A DNA stretch of 32,991 nucleotides, taken from assembly GCF_005886875.1 (NCBI RefSeq), contig NZ_PNBY01000059.1, positions 1 to 32,991 of the forward strand. Reading direction: 5' to 3'. Position numbers and translations under genes: made by a program. Below the pieces are notes generated by a model. That model worked only from the letters and a program-made list of their open reading frames with translations. It was not told the DNA's origin and ran no database searches. The stretch is from Pseudoalteromonas aurantia (lineage in GTDB: Bacteria; Pseudomonadota; Gammaproteobacteria; Enterobacterales; Alteromonadaceae). Positions 18,945-29,204 of this stretch are shown here, piece after piece (position 1 is the first letter of the stretch; every line of letters begins with the position of its first letter).

Positions 18945-19745
18945 TTATTTGATTGAATATTGTTCTTTCGTTGTAATATTCATCATAGTCATCGGTCCAC
19001 CCCAGACACACCCAGTGTCTAATGCAATGACATTTTGCATTTTTGTTACGCCTTTTAGCGCAGCCCAATGGCCAAATATAAAGGAGTTTTTTGACTTCTG
19101 AAAGCGTTCGTGATGAAACCAAGGCGTCAGCGTCGTAGAACTACCCATGCTTCCTTTATTCGTTAAGTCTAGCTCATTATTAGCTTTGAGGTAGCGCATC
19201 CGAGTAAAAACGTTAATAATTGCTCTAAATTTCTCAGCTTCGCTTAATTCATTAATGCACTCTGTTGGGTGCTCTGAGTACATCGAACTAAAGAGGTCTT
19301 TGGCACTATGACTGCGGTAACGTTGTTCAACATATTGAGCGTATTCTAGTGCTGTATTAATGCTCCAAGTGGGATGAATACCTGCATGAGATATAAATGC
19401 TCTATGTTCAGGTAAGGAAACAGCTAAAGGCTGCTGCTTTAACAGAGAGAGATATTTTGAGAAGCGAGGGCTTTGAAATACGTTTTCTAATTTATCTTTT
19501 GGGTTAGGCAGACGATTCAATTCAGCACAGGCGAGTAAGTGTAGATCATGGTTGCCAAGTGTGATGGTAATTGAATCTTGATGCATGTATAGCCAATCAA
19601 GACAGGCCAGAGAGTCTGGCCCTCTGGCTATCACATCACCCACTAGATAGAGGTGATCTTTACTAGAATTAAAATTCACCATATCCAGTAATTGAGTAAA
19701 AGGCTTAAAGCAGCCTTGCAGATCGCCTATTGCGTATTGAGCCAT
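18945..19745 (-). CDS. apaH: Bis(5'-nucleosyl)-tetraphosphatase (symmetrical) ApaH
   Basis: ApaH splits diadenosine tetraphosphate into two ADP and can also remove Np4-type caps from RNA. The metallophosphatase motifs are GDLQG (7-11), GDVIARG (36-42) and GNHD (64-67), with a later ISHAGIHP histidine block and FGHWAALKG near the C-terminus. Its 266 residues are slightly shorter than E. coli ApaH (280). It is the last gene of the lptD-surA-pdxA-rsmA-apaG-apaH operon, starting six bases after apaG. No clear terminator follows before the chemoreceptor promoter. Confidence 0.96.
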   Translation of the reverse strand: MAQYAIGDLQGCFKPFTQLLDMVNFNSSKDHLYLVGDVIARGPDSLACLDWLYMHQDSITITLGNHDLHLLACAELNRLPNPKDKLENVFQSPRFSKYLSLLKQQPLAVSLPEHRAFISHAGIHPTWSINTALEYAQYVEQRYRSHSAKDLFSSMYSEHPTECINELSEAEKFRAIINVFTRMRYLKANNELDLTNKGSMGSSTTLTPWFHHERFQKSKNSFIFGHWAALKGVTKMQNVIALDTGCVWGGPMTMMNITTKEQYSIK

Positions 19746-19751
19746 ATATCG

Positions 19752-20141
19752 TTAGTGTAAAGTGGTTAAGCTTTTGAGGCTAAATACAGGGATTGGTGCT
19801 TCGAATTCAGTACCAAACTCATTACGCATAAGATAATGGCCTTGCATGGTGCCTAATGGCGTATCGAGGACTGCACCGCTGGTATATTTATAGCTTTCTC
19901 CAGGTGCAATTGATGGTTTTTCACCAATGACCCCTTCGCCTTCTATTTTTGATTCTTTACCATTTGCATCTGTGATAAGCCAATAACGGCTTTCCAACTT
20001 GGCACTGCACAGACTGTGGTTTTTTATTGTCACAGTATATGCAAATACGTATTTATTTTTTTCTGGCTGAGATTGCGCTTCTACATAAAAAGTTTCAACA
20101 GAGACTTTTATTGGTGAGCCAATATTACTGCTTATTGTCAT
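19752..20141 (-). CDS. apaG: ApaG
   Basis: ApaG is a small beta-sandwich protein (129 residues; E. coli 125) of uncertain biochemical role, genetically linked to Co2+/Mg2+ homeostasis and fused to F-box proteins in eukaryotes. Visible family features are the [13 protein letters not shown] strand, [11 protein letters not shown], the [19 protein letters not shown] block and GTMQGHYLM. Its start lies inside the last 17 bases of rsmA, so the two are translationally coupled, and apaH begins six bases after its stop. Confidence 0.95.
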   Translation of the reverse strand: MTISSNIGSPIKVSVETFYVEAQSQPEKNKYVFAYTVTIKNHSLCSAKLESRYWLITDANGKESKIEGEGVIGEKPSIAPGESYKYTSGAVLDTPLGTMQGHYLMRNEFGTEFEAPIPVFSLKSLTTLH

Positions 20142-20931
20142 AAATCCAGTTTGCTATATCTATAAATTGAGAAAGAGAGAGGTTTTCAGCACGTTTTGTT
20201 GCATCGATACCAATTTCAGCCATTTCTTCACTTGTTAACAAGTTAGAAAGACTATTACGCAATGTCTTTCGGCGTTGATTAAAGGCTTCTAAACATACCG
20301 TATTTAGTATTTTTGAACTTTTTGCTGAACGTTGCTCTGGCTTTTTTGGGATCAAACGAATAACCGCTGAGTCTACTTTTGGTGCAGGCTTGAAGCACTC
20401 TGGCGGCACTTCAATTACGGGCATCGCGTTGCAATAGTACTGGGTCATTACACTTAATCGACCAAATGCTTTAGAATCTGGGTTTGCTACCATGCGTTTT
20501 ACAACTTCTTTTTGAAGCATAAAATGCATGTGTTCAACATGATCTGCAAATTCAAAAAGGTGAAATAAAAGAGGCGTTGATACGTTGTAAGGTAAGTTAC
20601 CGAATATTTTTAGCTTCTCGCCATCCTTAATTAAAGAGGCAAAATCAAACTTCATGGCATCACCTTGGTGTACCGTCAGTTTTGAGCCCATAAAAGGATG
20701 CTTTATAAGTCGTTCTGCGAGATCTTTATCAAGTTCTACAACCGTTAACTTTTCACTTAGATCAACCACAGGCTCTGTGATAGCACCTAAACCTGGACCG
20801 ATTTCCACAAGGTTATCAGCTGGTTTTGGGTCAATTGCAGTCACAATTTTATCAATGATCATGTCATCATTTAGGAAGTTCTGGCCAAAACGTTTGCGGG
20901 CACGATGCCCTAAGTGTACTTTATCAGTCAT
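20125..20931 (-). CDS. rsmA: 16S rRNA dimethyladenosine transferase RsmA (KsgA)
   Basis: RsmA dimethylates A1518 and A1519 near the 3' end of 16S rRNA, a late check in 30S subunit assembly; its loss gives kasugamycin resistance. The 268-residue protein has RKRFGQNFL at the N-terminus, the SAM motif [11 protein letters not shown], the catalytic [12 protein letters not shown] block, and the C-terminal [12 protein letters not shown] signature. The length is close to E. coli (273). The ATG overlaps the pdxA stop by one base (TAATG), showing tight coupling within the operon. Confidence 0.97.
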   Translation of the reverse strand: MTDKVHLGHRARKRFGQNFLNDDMIIDKIVTAIDPKPADNLVEIGPGLGAITEPVVDLSEKLTVVELDKDLAERLIKHPFMGSKLTVHQGDAMKFDFASLIKDGEKLKIFGNLPYNVSTPLLFHLFEFADHVEHMHFMLQKEVVKRMVANPDSKAFGRLSVMTQYYCNAMPVIEVPPECFKPAPKVDSAVIRLIPKKPEQRSAKSSKILNTVCLEAFNQRRKTLRNSLSNLLTSEEMAEIGIDATKRAENLSLSQFIDIANWIYDNKQ

Positions 20932-21920
20932 TAATTCAGTGCTTTTTTGTTGGCGAGCTTTATCGCTTCGCGGATAGCTAAGTCAAAACTACCTACCTCA
21001 ATGTTACCAGTAGCCGCCAAATCTAGCGCAGTGCCATGGTCAACAGAGGTTCTTATAAAGGGTAGCCCAAGGGTAATATTAACCGAATTACCAAATCCTT
21101 TATATTTTAACACAGGTAACCCCTGATCGTGATACATTGCAAGCACAGCATCTGCATTATCCAAATACTTTGCTTGAAATAAGGTATCTGCGGGGAGTGG
21201 GCCAATAAGATTCATTCCTTGCGCATTTAGTGCGGTCAGTGCTGGTGTAATTGTCTCAATCTCTTCTCTACCAAGATGCCCATCTTCTCCAGCATGAGGG
21301 TTTAAACCACAAACGAGTACGCGAGGCTTTTCAATGCCAAACTTACTTTGTAAATCATCATGTAGAATGTTGACGACTTTAGTTAATCGCTCAGTCGTAA
21401 CCGCGCGTGATACATAGGCCAGTGGAATATGTGTCGTAACGAGGGCAACCCTTAATCCCTCAGTTGCGAGCATCATAACAACATCAGATGTATTAGATTG
21501 CAGTGCAAAATATTCCGTATGCCCACTGAATGAAATACCCGCACGATTGATTATTCCTTTGTGCACTGGACCTGTAACAACAGCATCAAATGTGCCATCC
21601 ATATTTTTTTCAGATGCGATGCGCAATGTTTCAAGTACGTACTGGCCATTTTTCTCGTCAAGCTGTCCTGCTTGTACATGAGTGCCTTTATCTACTTGCA
21701 AGTAATACAAACAGCCAGCAGGCGCTGGTTTTGCTTCAGTTTGCGCCTCAAATGGGAGTAACGTGATTGATTCACCTAATTCGATCGCACGTTTTTCAAT
21801 AATTGTGCGATCGACTACTGCAACTAATTGTGCAGACCACATTTGTTGTGCCAATTTAATAACGAGATCTGGGCCGATGCCGGCGGGCTCACCCGGGGTA
21901 ATTGCTATTCTTAGACACAT
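20931..21920 (-). CDS. pdxA: 4-hydroxythreonine-4-phosphate dehydrogenase PdxA
   Basis: PdxA oxidises 4-phosphohydroxy-L-threonine in pyridoxal 5'-phosphate biosynthesis. The 329-residue length matches E. coli. The N-terminal [13 protein letters not shown] motif, the GHTEYFA histidine, the [17 protein letters not shown] block and the [13 protein letters not shown] segment carry the three metal-binding histidines of the family. It is the third gene of the lptD operon, 11 bases after surA and overlapping rsmA by one base. Confidence 0.97.
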   Translation of the reverse strand: MCLRIAITPGEPAGIGPDLVIKLAQQMWSAQLVAVVDRTIIEKRAIELGESITLLPFEAQTEAKPAPAGCLYYLQVDKGTHVQAGQLDEKNGQYVLETLRIASEKNMDGTFDAVVTGPVHKGIINRAGISFSGHTEYFALQSNTSDVVMMLATEGLRVALVTTHIPLAYVSRAVTTERLTKVVNILHDDLQSKFGIEKPRVLVCGLNPHAGEDGHLGREEIETITPALTALNAQGMNLIGPLPADTLFQAKYLDNADAVLAMYHDQGLPVLKYKGFGNSVNITLGLPFIRTSVDHGTALDLAATGNIEVGSFDLAIREAIKLANKKALN

Positions 21921-21931
21921 GTTAGATCCAT

Positions 21932-23224
21932 TTAGTCTGTTGGGAAAATGTCAATATGGGCTTGTTCACGGATCTCTCGTTGCCATTTAAAGCTCTCTTC
22001 TTTGAACTTACGGTTAAATAGTAGTCCATGGGCACGATTCATTTTCGCTTGATCCGTTTTATCCGCCGTTCGCTTGTCTAATAATTGAACAATATGCCAA
22101 CCAAATGTACTTCTAAATGGTTCACTGATCTCATTTTTCTCTAATGACAATAGTGTATTTTTAAACGCTGGTACATAGGTTGTTGGATCAGTCCAATCGT
22201 ATTCTCCCCCTTTAAGTGCTGAGCCTGGATCTTCTGAATGCTCTTTTGCTAATTCTGCAAAGTCAGCTTCTCCAGTACGCAGGTCTTTCGCGAAGCCCGC
22301 TAACATATCTCGTGCCTTTTCTTCACTCAGAATGATTGAAGGTTTGATGAGAATATGGCGAGAACGTACTTCTGTAGTTTCTACCACTTGGCGACCACGA
22401 ATATCTTGTATTTTTAATATATGAAAGCCTGCGCCGGAGCGAACGGGACCAACAATATTATCTTTTTTCTTACCTTTAACAGCTTCAGCAAATAAAGACG
22501 GCATTTCATTAATACTCATCCAGCCTAGCTGACCACCTTCTAATGCTTTTGGACCGCTCGATGAAGCAATTGCAATACGCTTAAACTCTTTACCGTCATT
22601 TAAAAAATCAATAACATTATCTGCGCGTTCTCTAGCATCTTGAATCTCTTGAGGAGATGCTTTGCTTGGGATCTTAATTAGGATATGACCAATATTATAC
22701 TCTTCAGGGTTTCCGGTTTGTTGCTCTAGGATTTTTTGTAAATTTGCTACTTCTTGAGTACTAATATAGATACGACGATCGACATTTGCGCGTCGAACTT
22801 GGCTAACGGTGATCTCTTTACGTATTTCTTCTCTATACGCTTGATAGCTCTCTCCACTGGCTTCAACTGAACGTCTTAAATCTGCGATAGTTGACTTTTG
22901 TTCTTTCGCTATGTTGGCTATGGTCTGATCTAATTGAGAGTCTGAAATTTCCATACCCATGCGCTCAGCAAGCTGCAGCACCAATGATTGATCTACTAAC
23001 CGGTCAATAGCCTGCACCCTGAGTGTTCTATCTGATGGTAATTCGGTGCTTTGCTGTTTTGCCTGCTCTTTAACACGGTTAATAATTTGTTCAACTTCAC
23101 TTTGCAGCACAACGCCTTCATTTACCGTGGCGACGATTTTATCTATCTGCACTCGTTCGGCGTGTACTACTTGACTAACACTTAATCCCAAAAGGGCGGC
23201 TAATAATAACTTTTTAAAATTCAT
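21932..23224 (-). CDS. surA: Periplasmic chaperone/peptidyl-prolyl isomerase SurA
   Basis: SurA is the main periplasmic chaperone delivering unfolded outer-membrane proteins, including LptD, to the BAM complex. The 430 residues comprise a signal peptide (cleavage near HA-ER at 22/23), the N-terminal chaperone domain (about 23-170), two parvulin domains (about 176-276 and 286-386) starting with the [10 protein letters not shown] and [10 protein letters not shown] strands, and a C-terminal helix. The length resembles E. coli SurA (428). It begins 16 bases after lptD, whose product it folds. Its ribosome site is weak. Confidence 0.97.
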   Translation of the reverse strand: MNFKKLLLAALLGLSVSQVVHAERVQIDKIVATVNEGVVLQSEVEQIINRVKEQAKQQSTELPSDRTLRVQAIDRLVDQSLVLQLAERMGMEISDSQLDQTIANIAKEQKSTIADLRRSVEASGESYQAYREEIRKEITVSQVRRANVDRRIYISTQEVANLQKILEQQTGNPEEYNIGHILIKIPSKASPQEIQDARERADNVIDFLNDGKEFKRIAIASSSGPKALEGGQLGWMSINEMPSLFAEAVKGKKKDNIVGPVRSGAGFHILKIQDIRGRQVVETTEVRSRHILIKPSIILSEEKARDMLAGFAKDLRTGEADFAELAKEHSEDPGSALKGGEYDWTDPTTYVPAFKNTLLSLEKNEISEPFRSTFGWHIVQLLDKRTADKTDQAKMNRAHGLLFNRKFKEESFKWQREIREQAHIDIFPTD

Positions 23225-23240
23225 AGTATTCTAATATTTA

Positions 23241-25490
23241 TTAATTATTTAAAAAATAAGGTCGACGGTAGCCGAAGATACCTTGTTGCAATAGTTGGTT
23301 AGCACCATTGTTTGACTTATCACCTAATCCTTTAAACACAAAGTTAAAACCAATACTGGTATCAAACTGTGCATTATCATGACTAATGGTTTGGTTTAAA
23401 TCTGTTTCTATGTGTCTACCACCGGTAATTTGAATTGCCCAACAACAACTGTCGTATTGAATACCTGCGAAAACCTCCACGCTTCGTGAGGCATTTAAAT
23501 CTCTATGGTATCTCGCGACAAACTGCCAGTTTTGGTTAATAGGTAGACTACTAAAAATACCTATTTGGTCAATCTCATATCCTGAGACACTATTTGCATA
23601 GCGATGGTTCAATTGCACGAGTTTATTATTGTCTCCTCTGTAGTTCAGGGTGGTATGAGACTGTATCAAATCTTTTGAATCGGCATCATATTGCATTCCA
23701 GCAGAAAAGTACCAACGTCGATGCCAATGTACCATGGTTTCAGCTGCAAACAATGCATTGTAATTAGTTTCTACATTATATGCTTGTGCACTTGGCTTTA
23801 CATCATCACTTAAGTAAATGATTTGCCCGATGCTAAAATTAAAGCGCTCTGTGCTATCGTTATCAAAAACGCGAGTGGTCGCACCTAATGTAAATTGGTT
23901 TGCTTGTGCAATTCTATCCACACCTGAAAAACGCTGTTCTCTGAATAACCCTGCAAAGTCATCTTGCAATCTTGTCGTATCATACAAACCTATATTATTT
24001 TGGTCTCTTTTAGGGGCGTATAAATACTGTATTTGCGGTTCTAAAGTTTGGATACCTGCGTTGTTAAATAGTTTAGTCTTTCGTTCAAAGTTAAGCTGAG
24101 TATGCATCCTGACTTTAGGCATTGTTCTTGATACACTTTTTTCGTATGACGTATTGCTGAAATCACCGTCTTGTTCGTAGTGGGTGTGTAATAAGCTAGT
24201 TTCGGCAAGAAAAGACCAGGCATAGTCTTCCACTGAAAAGCGAACACTTGGCTCAATATGCAATCGCGATGCTTCTGTAATGACCAAGTTATCGTTACGG
24301 AAGTGACTTAAGTCACCTAAAAACGAAAAAGACAAGTTTTGCCATTGATAAGGTGTGCGATTGCGCCACGAAATTTGAGGCAGTGCGGCATAGGACTCTG
24401 TATGAGCACCTAAGACTTCAAAGTTTTGTAACTTTATATCGGTCAACCAATCGTCACCAAGGTAACTTAAAATTCCGGTTCGATTTAGTTGGGTTTCAGT
24501 CTGATTACCATATTTCGAGTCTAAATCTGTTAAGTATGCATCATCACTGACATTAGTAACATCAATGCTTAAACGCCATTGTTCATTAAAATAGCTCTGC
24601 TGTTGCCAATGAACCAGGTAGCGGCTATCTAATGTTGGCTCAGCATCATCTTTATTCAAATACTCAACACCAATTAGACCTTGATGCTGCGCTGTTAAAT
24701 AACGGAATTCGGAAATTAACTGCAGTCCTTTTTTAGACATATACCGTGGCGTAATTGTCGCATCATAATTTGGTGCAATATTCCAGTAAAAGGGCAGCGC
24801 CATACCGAAGCCATATTTACTGCTTGAACTCGATAGAACCGGGGCCAGTAATCCAGACTTTCTTCTGTCATCTATGGGAAACGTAAAGTAAGGTATGTAA
24901 ATAATCGGCGTATCAAGGACTTTAAGTACAGCGTTGTAAGATTCTCCCCATCCATCTTGTTTCGAAAAGGTTATGGTACTGGCTTCAAGCTGCCAAAAAG
25001 GGGCTTCGACAGGACAGGTCGTGAAACTGGAATTATATAAACTAATTTCCTTTTCTGAGGCGTATAACTTTTCCGCACCGCCGCGACCTACTTGTTGGGT
25101 AAGTTGGTAGTCAGCGCCGAGTAAGCTGATATCATTATTATTTAAATCAGCATATAGACCACTACTTTTTACTACCGTAAATGCGTCTTGGTATGTTAAC
25201 GGCCCGGTTGCGTTGAGTAAGCCGCGCTCTTTGTCAATTAATGCAGAACTTGCTGAGAGGCGCATTTTCGTGGTGTTAATGTCTACATTACCAGAAAATT
25301 CGGCACTGGCGGTACCTTGCATTTCAACGTCATCTGCTTGAATATCTATGGCGTTTTTTGGCAATGAACTGAGAGGTAGCCAGTTTTTCGGCTGAAAATA
25401 CTGACTGCACTGCATTGGTGTATACTCTGATGTGGCTAGTGCTGGTGCGCTACTGAGTACCAGTAAGGCGACCCCCCAAGTTTTTCTCAT
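23241..25490 (-). CDS. lptD: LPS-assembly outer-membrane protein LptD
   Basis: LptD, with the lipoprotein LptE, inserts lipopolysaccharide into the outer leaflet of the outer membrane. The 749-residue protein has a signal peptide (about 1-19), an LptA-like jelly-roll domain (about 48-150) with ADDVEMQGTASAEFSGNV, and a large beta-barrel. Four conserved cysteines, C28, C159, C682 and C683, correspond to those forming the two interdomain disulfides required in E. coli LptD. An AAGG ribosome site precedes the ATG. It heads the lptD-surA-pdxA-rsmA-apaG-apaH operon and diverges from amgK. I found no clear sigma-E promoter in the 89-base spacer. Confidence 0.97.
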   Translation of the reverse strand: MRKTWGVALLVLSSAPALATSEYTPMQCSQYFQPKNWLPLSSLPKNAIDIQADDVEMQGTASAEFSGNVDINTTKMRLSASSALIDKERGLLNATGPLTYQDAFTVVKSSGLYADLNNNDISLLGADYQLTQQVGRGGAEKLYASEKEISLYNSSFTTCPVEAPFWQLEASTITFSKQDGWGESYNAVLKVLDTPIIYIPYFTFPIDDRRKSGLLAPVLSSSSSKYGFGMALPFYWNIAPNYDATITPRYMSKKGLQLISEFRYLTAQHQGLIGVEYLNKDDAEPTLDSRYLVHWQQQSYFNEQWRLSIDVTNVSDDAYLTDLDSKYGNQTETQLNRTGILSYLGDDWLTDIKLQNFEVLGAHTESYAALPQISWRNRTPYQWQNLSFSFLGDLSHFRNDNLVITEASRLHIEPSVRFSVEDYAWSFLAETSLLHTHYEQDGDFSNTSYEKSVSRTMPKVRMHTQLNFERKTKLFNNAGIQTLEPQIQYLYAPKRDQNNIGLYDTTRLQDDFAGLFREQRFSGVDRIAQANQFTLGATTRVFDNDSTERFNFSIGQIIYLSDDVKPSAQAYNVETNYNALFAAETMVHWHRRWYFSAGMQYDADSKDLIQSHTTLNYRGDNNKLVQLNHRYANSVSGYEIDQIGIFSSLPINQNWQFVARYHRDLNASRSVEVFAGIQYDSCCWAIQITGGRHIETDLNQTISHDNAQFDTSIGFNFVFKGLGDKSNNGANQLLQQGIFGYRRPYFLNN

Positions 25491-25579
25491 TTAATAACCT
25501 TGTTGGCCTAGTATATTTATCTAAGCACGACATAATAAAGTAAAACTCAGTTAAATACAGTAATTAAGAATGGATTTTT

Positions 25580-26590
25580 GTGACAAATAATAAAGAAAGA
25601 GAAACCTACATCGATAGGTTTTTAACACGGTTTTTTAATGGGCGTCCATATCAAGTTGATATAGTGACAGGAGATGCAAGCTTTCGCCGTTACTTAAGAG
25701 TTTACCAAGGGGGAACGAGTTATATTTTGATGGATTCAGATCCAAGTAAGGTCAACAATGCCCCTTTTGTTGAATTGAATACTTGCTTTAGTCAAGCAGG
25801 TTTAAGAGTCCCTGAAATATTAGCAACAGATATGATGTATGGCCTACTTTTGCTAAATGATTTAGGTTCCGAACATTTGGCTGAACTGTTACAAAGCCCA
25901 CACAGGCTTGCGCATTATCAGTCGATTTTAGCGTTAATTCCTTCTATAGCAACAGTTAAAAATTCATCACATATGAAGCCTTATGATGGTGTATTCATTC
26001 AACAAGAAATTGAGATATTTGAGCAGTGGTTGCTTGGCAGTTGGTTAGGCTATGAGTTTGACAACGATAAAAAGGGGCTATGGGAGCTTTGTAAACGTCG
26101 GTTAGTTGAGAATATGCAATTGCAACCGCATTGTACCATGCATCGTGATTTTCATAGCCGTAATATCATGCGAGACAAATATGGATGGATATTAATTGAT
26201 TATCAAGACGCTGTGCAAGGACCTGTAACCTATGATGTGGTGTCGCTGCTGCGAGATTGTTACTTTAGGTTGCCGGATGATGAATTTTCACTTTTGCAAA
26301 ATGAAAGTTATCAGGTGCTAAAAAGAGCTGATTTACTTAATGGTATGTCTTATCCTGAGTATCAACAGTGCTTCGATTTTACTGGGTTACAGCGCCATTT
26401 AAAAGCTGCGGGAATATTTGTCAGATTATTCTTACGAGATAATAAGGCTGGATATTTAAACAACATCATACCGACTTTAAACTATGTTATTGAAGTTGCT
26501 CAATGTTATGACGAACTGCAGTGGCTTGCAACTTGGTTGGTGAATGAGATAATGCCGCTTATTGATAATAAATTGAACTCGTTAAAATGA
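25580..26590 (+). CDS. amgK: N-acetylmuramate/N-acetylglucosamine kinase AmgK
   Basis: AmgK phosphorylates MurNAc (and GlcNAc) at the anomeric position, the first step of a peptidoglycan recycling shortcut to UDP-MurNAc. The 336-residue protein has the aminoglycoside-phosphotransferase fold: the N-terminal GDASFRRYLRV block typical of AmgK, a catalytic loop MHRDFHSRNIM with D190, and a metal-binding LIDYQDA with D207. The start is GTG at 25580, with only a weak ribosome site. Its stop overlaps the murU start by four bases. It lies between lptD and djlA, as in Pseudomonas; E. coli lacks the pair at this site. Other sugar-kinase activities cannot be excluded. Confidence 0.9.
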   Translation: MTNNKERETYIDRFLTRFFNGRPYQVDIVTGDASFRRYLRVYQGGTSYILMDSDPSKVNNAPFVELNTCFSQAGLRVPEILATDMMYGLLLLNDLGSEHLAELLQSPHRLAHYQSILALIPSIATVKNSSHMKPYDGVFIQQEIEIFEQWLLGSWLGYEFDNDKKGLWELCKRRLVENMQLQPHCTMHRDFHSRNIMRDKYGWILIDYQDAVQGPVTYDVVSLLRDCYFRLPDDEFSLLQNESYQVLKRADLLNGMSYPEYQQCFDFTGLQRHLKAAGIFVRLFLRDNKAGYLNNIIPTLNYVIEVAQCYDELQWLATWLVNEIMPLIDNKLNSLK

Positions 26591-27264
26591 AAGCTATGAT
26601 CCTCGCCGCCGGACGTGGTAAACGTATGATGCCACTTACTGAAAAGTTACCAAAACCGATGTTAAAAGTGCATGGTCAACCTTTGTTGGCATACCATATT
26701 GCGCGTTTAAAGGCTGCGGGAATTATAGATATTGTGATTAACTTAGCTTGGTGCGGTGAGGTCATTATTGAACATTTTGCTGATGGTCGTGACTTTGGCG
26801 TTAATATTCAATATTGCCATGAGCAGGAAGGTGGGCTTGAAACCGCTGGTGGTATTATCAACGCTCTACCTTACCTAACTGAACACCATGAAGAGTTTAT
26901 TGTGATCAACGGTGATATATTTACTGATTATGATGTGAGTGCACTCAATCAACTTCAGCTCAACGCAGGGGAAGCACATCTTGTGCTTGTAGAAAATCCA
27001 CCACATAACGAAGAAGGCGATTTTTGCCTTGCTCATCAAGTTGTTAATACTCAGAAATATACGTTTTCTGGTATTGGTTTGTATAATAAAGTTTTTTTTG
27101 AAAAACAAGCTGCTGGGGTTGTTGCATTGGGGCCGTTATTAAGGAATGGCTTAACCGCTGGTGTGGTGTCTACTGAGCTATACCTAGGGCAGTGGTCAGA
27201 TATTGGTACGCCGCAGCGGCTATTAGATATTAATGCGCAGCAGGAGTTGAATAATGTGGGGTAA
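26587..27264 (+). CDS. murU: N-acetylmuramate-1-phosphate uridylyltransferase MurU
   Basis: MurU converts MurNAc-1-phosphate and UTP to UDP-MurNAc, completing the AmgK-MurU recycling route that bypasses MurA, the fosfomycin target. The 225-residue protein carries the nucleotidyltransferase signature AMILAAGRGKRMMPLTEKLP (3-22) continued by KPML, and a metal-binding NGD (108-110). The C-terminal WSDIGTPQRL is typical of sugar-1-phosphate nucleotidyltransferases. ATGA overlap with amgK and an 11-base overlap with djlA indicate one transcript. Confidence 0.92.
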   Translation: MKAMILAAGRGKRMMPLTEKLPKPMLKVHGQPLLAYHIARLKAAGIIDIVINLAWCGEVIIEHFADGRDFGVNIQYCHEQEGGLETAGGIINALPYLTEHHEEFIVINGDIFTDYDVSALNQLQLNAGEAHLVLVENPPHNEEGDFCLAHQVVNTQKYTFSGIGLYNKVFFEKQAAGVVALGPLLRNGLTAGVVSTELYLGQWSDIGTPQRLLDINAQQELNNVG

Positions 27265-28075
27265 ATTACTCGGTGTATGCTTTGGATTTATGTTCGGGCG
27301 ATGGGTTGGAGCAATATTTGGTTTTTGGCTAGGCCATTTATTTGATAAAAGTTTGAAGCAAGATTTTGATAAGGTAGGTGGTTTTCAAGGTTTTTTCAAA
27401 GGAGATGATTTACATCAGCGCCAAGCGCTATTTTTCTCTAGTTGTTTTGCTGTTATGGGTCATATTGCGAAATCGAATGGTAGAGTCAGCGAAATTCATA
27501 TCAAAGCCGCGTCATTATTTATGGATGAAATGGGGCTGCATGGCGAAGAGCGTCAAGAAGCCCAAAATGCGTTTAGGGCAGGCAAAGAAAGCGACTTTGA
27601 ATTAAAACAAGCAGTGCAGGATTTCAAAGAGGTTTTCTCTCGGCGTTATGACTTGTTACAACTCTTTTTAGAAATTCAAATACAGATGGCGTTTTCAGAT
27701 GGGCATTTGGCGCCTCAAGAGATAAAACTATTAAAAAGGGTGAGTCAGCTATTGGGGGTGTCTAATACACACTTTAATTTTATTTTAAAGCGTTACCAAG
27801 CTGAGTTTAAATTTCGTCAGCAACGAGCTCAACAAGATGGAGAACATCGGTATCGTGCGGCACAAGCTAATACTGGGATATCAAAGGAACAAGCATTGGC
27901 TGTATTAGGGTTAGCTGAGTCTGCAAATGAAAAAGAGGTGAAACGGGCGTACCGAAAGTTAATGGCGCAACATCACCCAGATAAGTTAGTTTCGCAAGGA
28001 CTACCACAGCATATGATGGAAGTAGCTAAAAAGAAAAGTCAGGAAATTCAGGCCGCTTATGAGTTTTTAAAATAA
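27254..28075 (+). CDS. djlA: Co-chaperone DjlA
   Basis: DjlA is a membrane-anchored DnaJ-like partner of DnaK. The 273-residue protein starts with a glycine-rich membrane segment (about 5-30), has a TerB-like domain (about 50-190, with MGHIAKSNGRVSEIHIKAA and AFSDGHLAPQEIKLL), and ends with a J domain (about 209-273) bearing the HPD tripeptide at 241-243. The length matches E. coli DjlA (271). The ATG overlaps the murU end and has an AGGAG ribosome site. In E. coli djlA is directly divergent from lptD; here amgK-murU stand between. Confidence 0.95.
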   Translation: MWGKLLGVCFGFMFGRWVGAIFGFWLGHLFDKSLKQDFDKVGGFQGFFKGDDLHQRQALFFSSCFAVMGHIAKSNGRVSEIHIKAASLFMDEMGLHGEERQEAQNAFRAGKESDFELKQAVQDFKEVFSRRYDLLQLFLEIQIQMAFSDGHLAPQEIKLLKRVSQLLGVSNTHFNFILKRYQAEFKFRQQRAQQDGEHRYRAAQANTGISKEQALAVLGLAESANEKEVKRAYRKLMAQHHPDKLVSQGLPQHMMEVAKKKSQEIQAAYEFLK

Positions 28076-28127
28076 CGCGCGTTAAACCTGTCTAATATAA
28101 ATGTTTGCTGTCAATACATGGTCGGGG

Positions 28128-29021
28128 TTACAGCTGTCGCAAAAAACCATCAACTTCTTTACGTAATCTTTGGTGTTGGCGCATTTCAGTTGTTAGTCCA
28201 AATAATTGGCGCTGACGGTAATCGAATTTACTATTACGCTTTACCCAGCGTATCCTTTCGGCCATATTACGGGTCACAATTGGGCTGTCATTACTATAAA
28301 ATACATCAAGCAAAGGTGAACTAATCAGTGAGAAGTTTGCGGGTAAGTGACGTTGCCTATCGCTGTGTGGCAATTGCGCACTGATGGCAATAAAAGCATC
28401 TAGTTTGATATTGGGTAGCTCAGCCAAATATTCTCCAAAAATGCCGGCGCTGGTACCTTGGGCAATCACAACTAACTTTTCTTGTTGTCGCATGGTTAAC
28501 TGAGAATATAATGCTTTAAATATGGCAACCAGTTGTGTTTTATAGTCATCAAGTGCGGCTTCTGGGAGGCCAATATCTACAGATTGCATTGCTGGCATTA
28601 TTTTGTCATCCATTGAGCCACTGTCATCGGCATCACTTTCTTCTGCAGGCGTTTGGTCATCATCAGCATTTTTTGGCTTTTCATATATGACTTCTGGTAT
28701 TTGTAGAGCATAGGTGTCAAAACCGTCATCTGCTAAGGCTTGGTATAGATAATTAAAGCCATTATAAGATAAGGGCGAATGGCCTACATCTGGGAGTAAA
28801 ATTATCACTCCGCGCTTTTGCGGTGCCATATACTGAGAAAAAACGGCGAAGCTTTTTCCTTCGTCGGTTTCAATATCAATGAGCATTTCGGTATTGAAAT
28901 ATTTAGATAAATCTCGTTTCTCTATGTCTAATCGTGATTCAGGCATGACAAAGTCAGCAGCCCCTAAATATGTACTAAGTAGTAGCGACCAAAGGAATAG
29001 AAAATAGAAAAAAGTTCTCAT
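28128..29021 (-). CDS. Exported alpha/beta-hydrolase-like protein, DUF3530 family
   Basis: This 297-residue protein starts with a signal peptide (1-22, ending STYLGAADF) when the ATG at 29021 is used; the longer reading to 29114 lacks that feature and I exclude it. It resembles DUF3530, a family with an alpha/beta-hydrolase fold and no established substrate. A candidate nucleophile S191 sits in AQGTSAGIFG, with D245 (SNDSP) and H283 (QHQR) placed to complete a catalytic triad. Residues about 117-140 form an acidic, low-complexity insertion. It converges with djlA and has no strong ribosome site, so the start is less certain. Confidence 0.78.
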   Translation of the reverse strand: MRTFFYFLFLWSLLLSTYLGAADFVMPESRLDIEKRDLSKYFNTEMLIDIETDEGKSFAVFSQYMAPQKRGVIILLPDVGHSPLSYNGFNYLYQALADDGFDTYALQIPEVIYEKPKNADDDQTPAEESDADDSGSMDDKIMPAMQSVDIGLPEAALDDYKTQLVAIFKALYSQLTMRQQEKLVVIAQGTSAGIFGEYLAELPNIKLDAFIAISAQLPHSDRQRHLPANFSLISSPLLDVFYSNDSPIVTRNMAERIRWVKRNSKFDYRQRQLFGLTTEMRQHQRLRKEVDGFLRQL

Positions 29022-29204
29022 AAGTTTACGGCTCTCATCGGATCTGATTATAGATATCGGCAGAAGTAACTGAATATTTACCCACGAGAGTATAAAAATA
29101 ACCACATGATTCATTGTATCTATATAGCTTGTGTGTTTCTATTAGCGGGTCTAAGATGTTATATGCACATCCAGTTTATTGCCGTACCGTGAGAGAGTTA
29201 CTCT

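Noticed and set aside
25570..25590. Six-codon frame upstream of and overlapping the amgK GTG
   Set aside because: A possible leader peptide, but so short a frame with no clear ribosome site is easily random.
28073..28084. Perfect 12-base palindrome taacgcgcgtta at the djlA stop
   Set aside because: It has no loop for a terminator and no T tract; a short palindrome like this can be chance.
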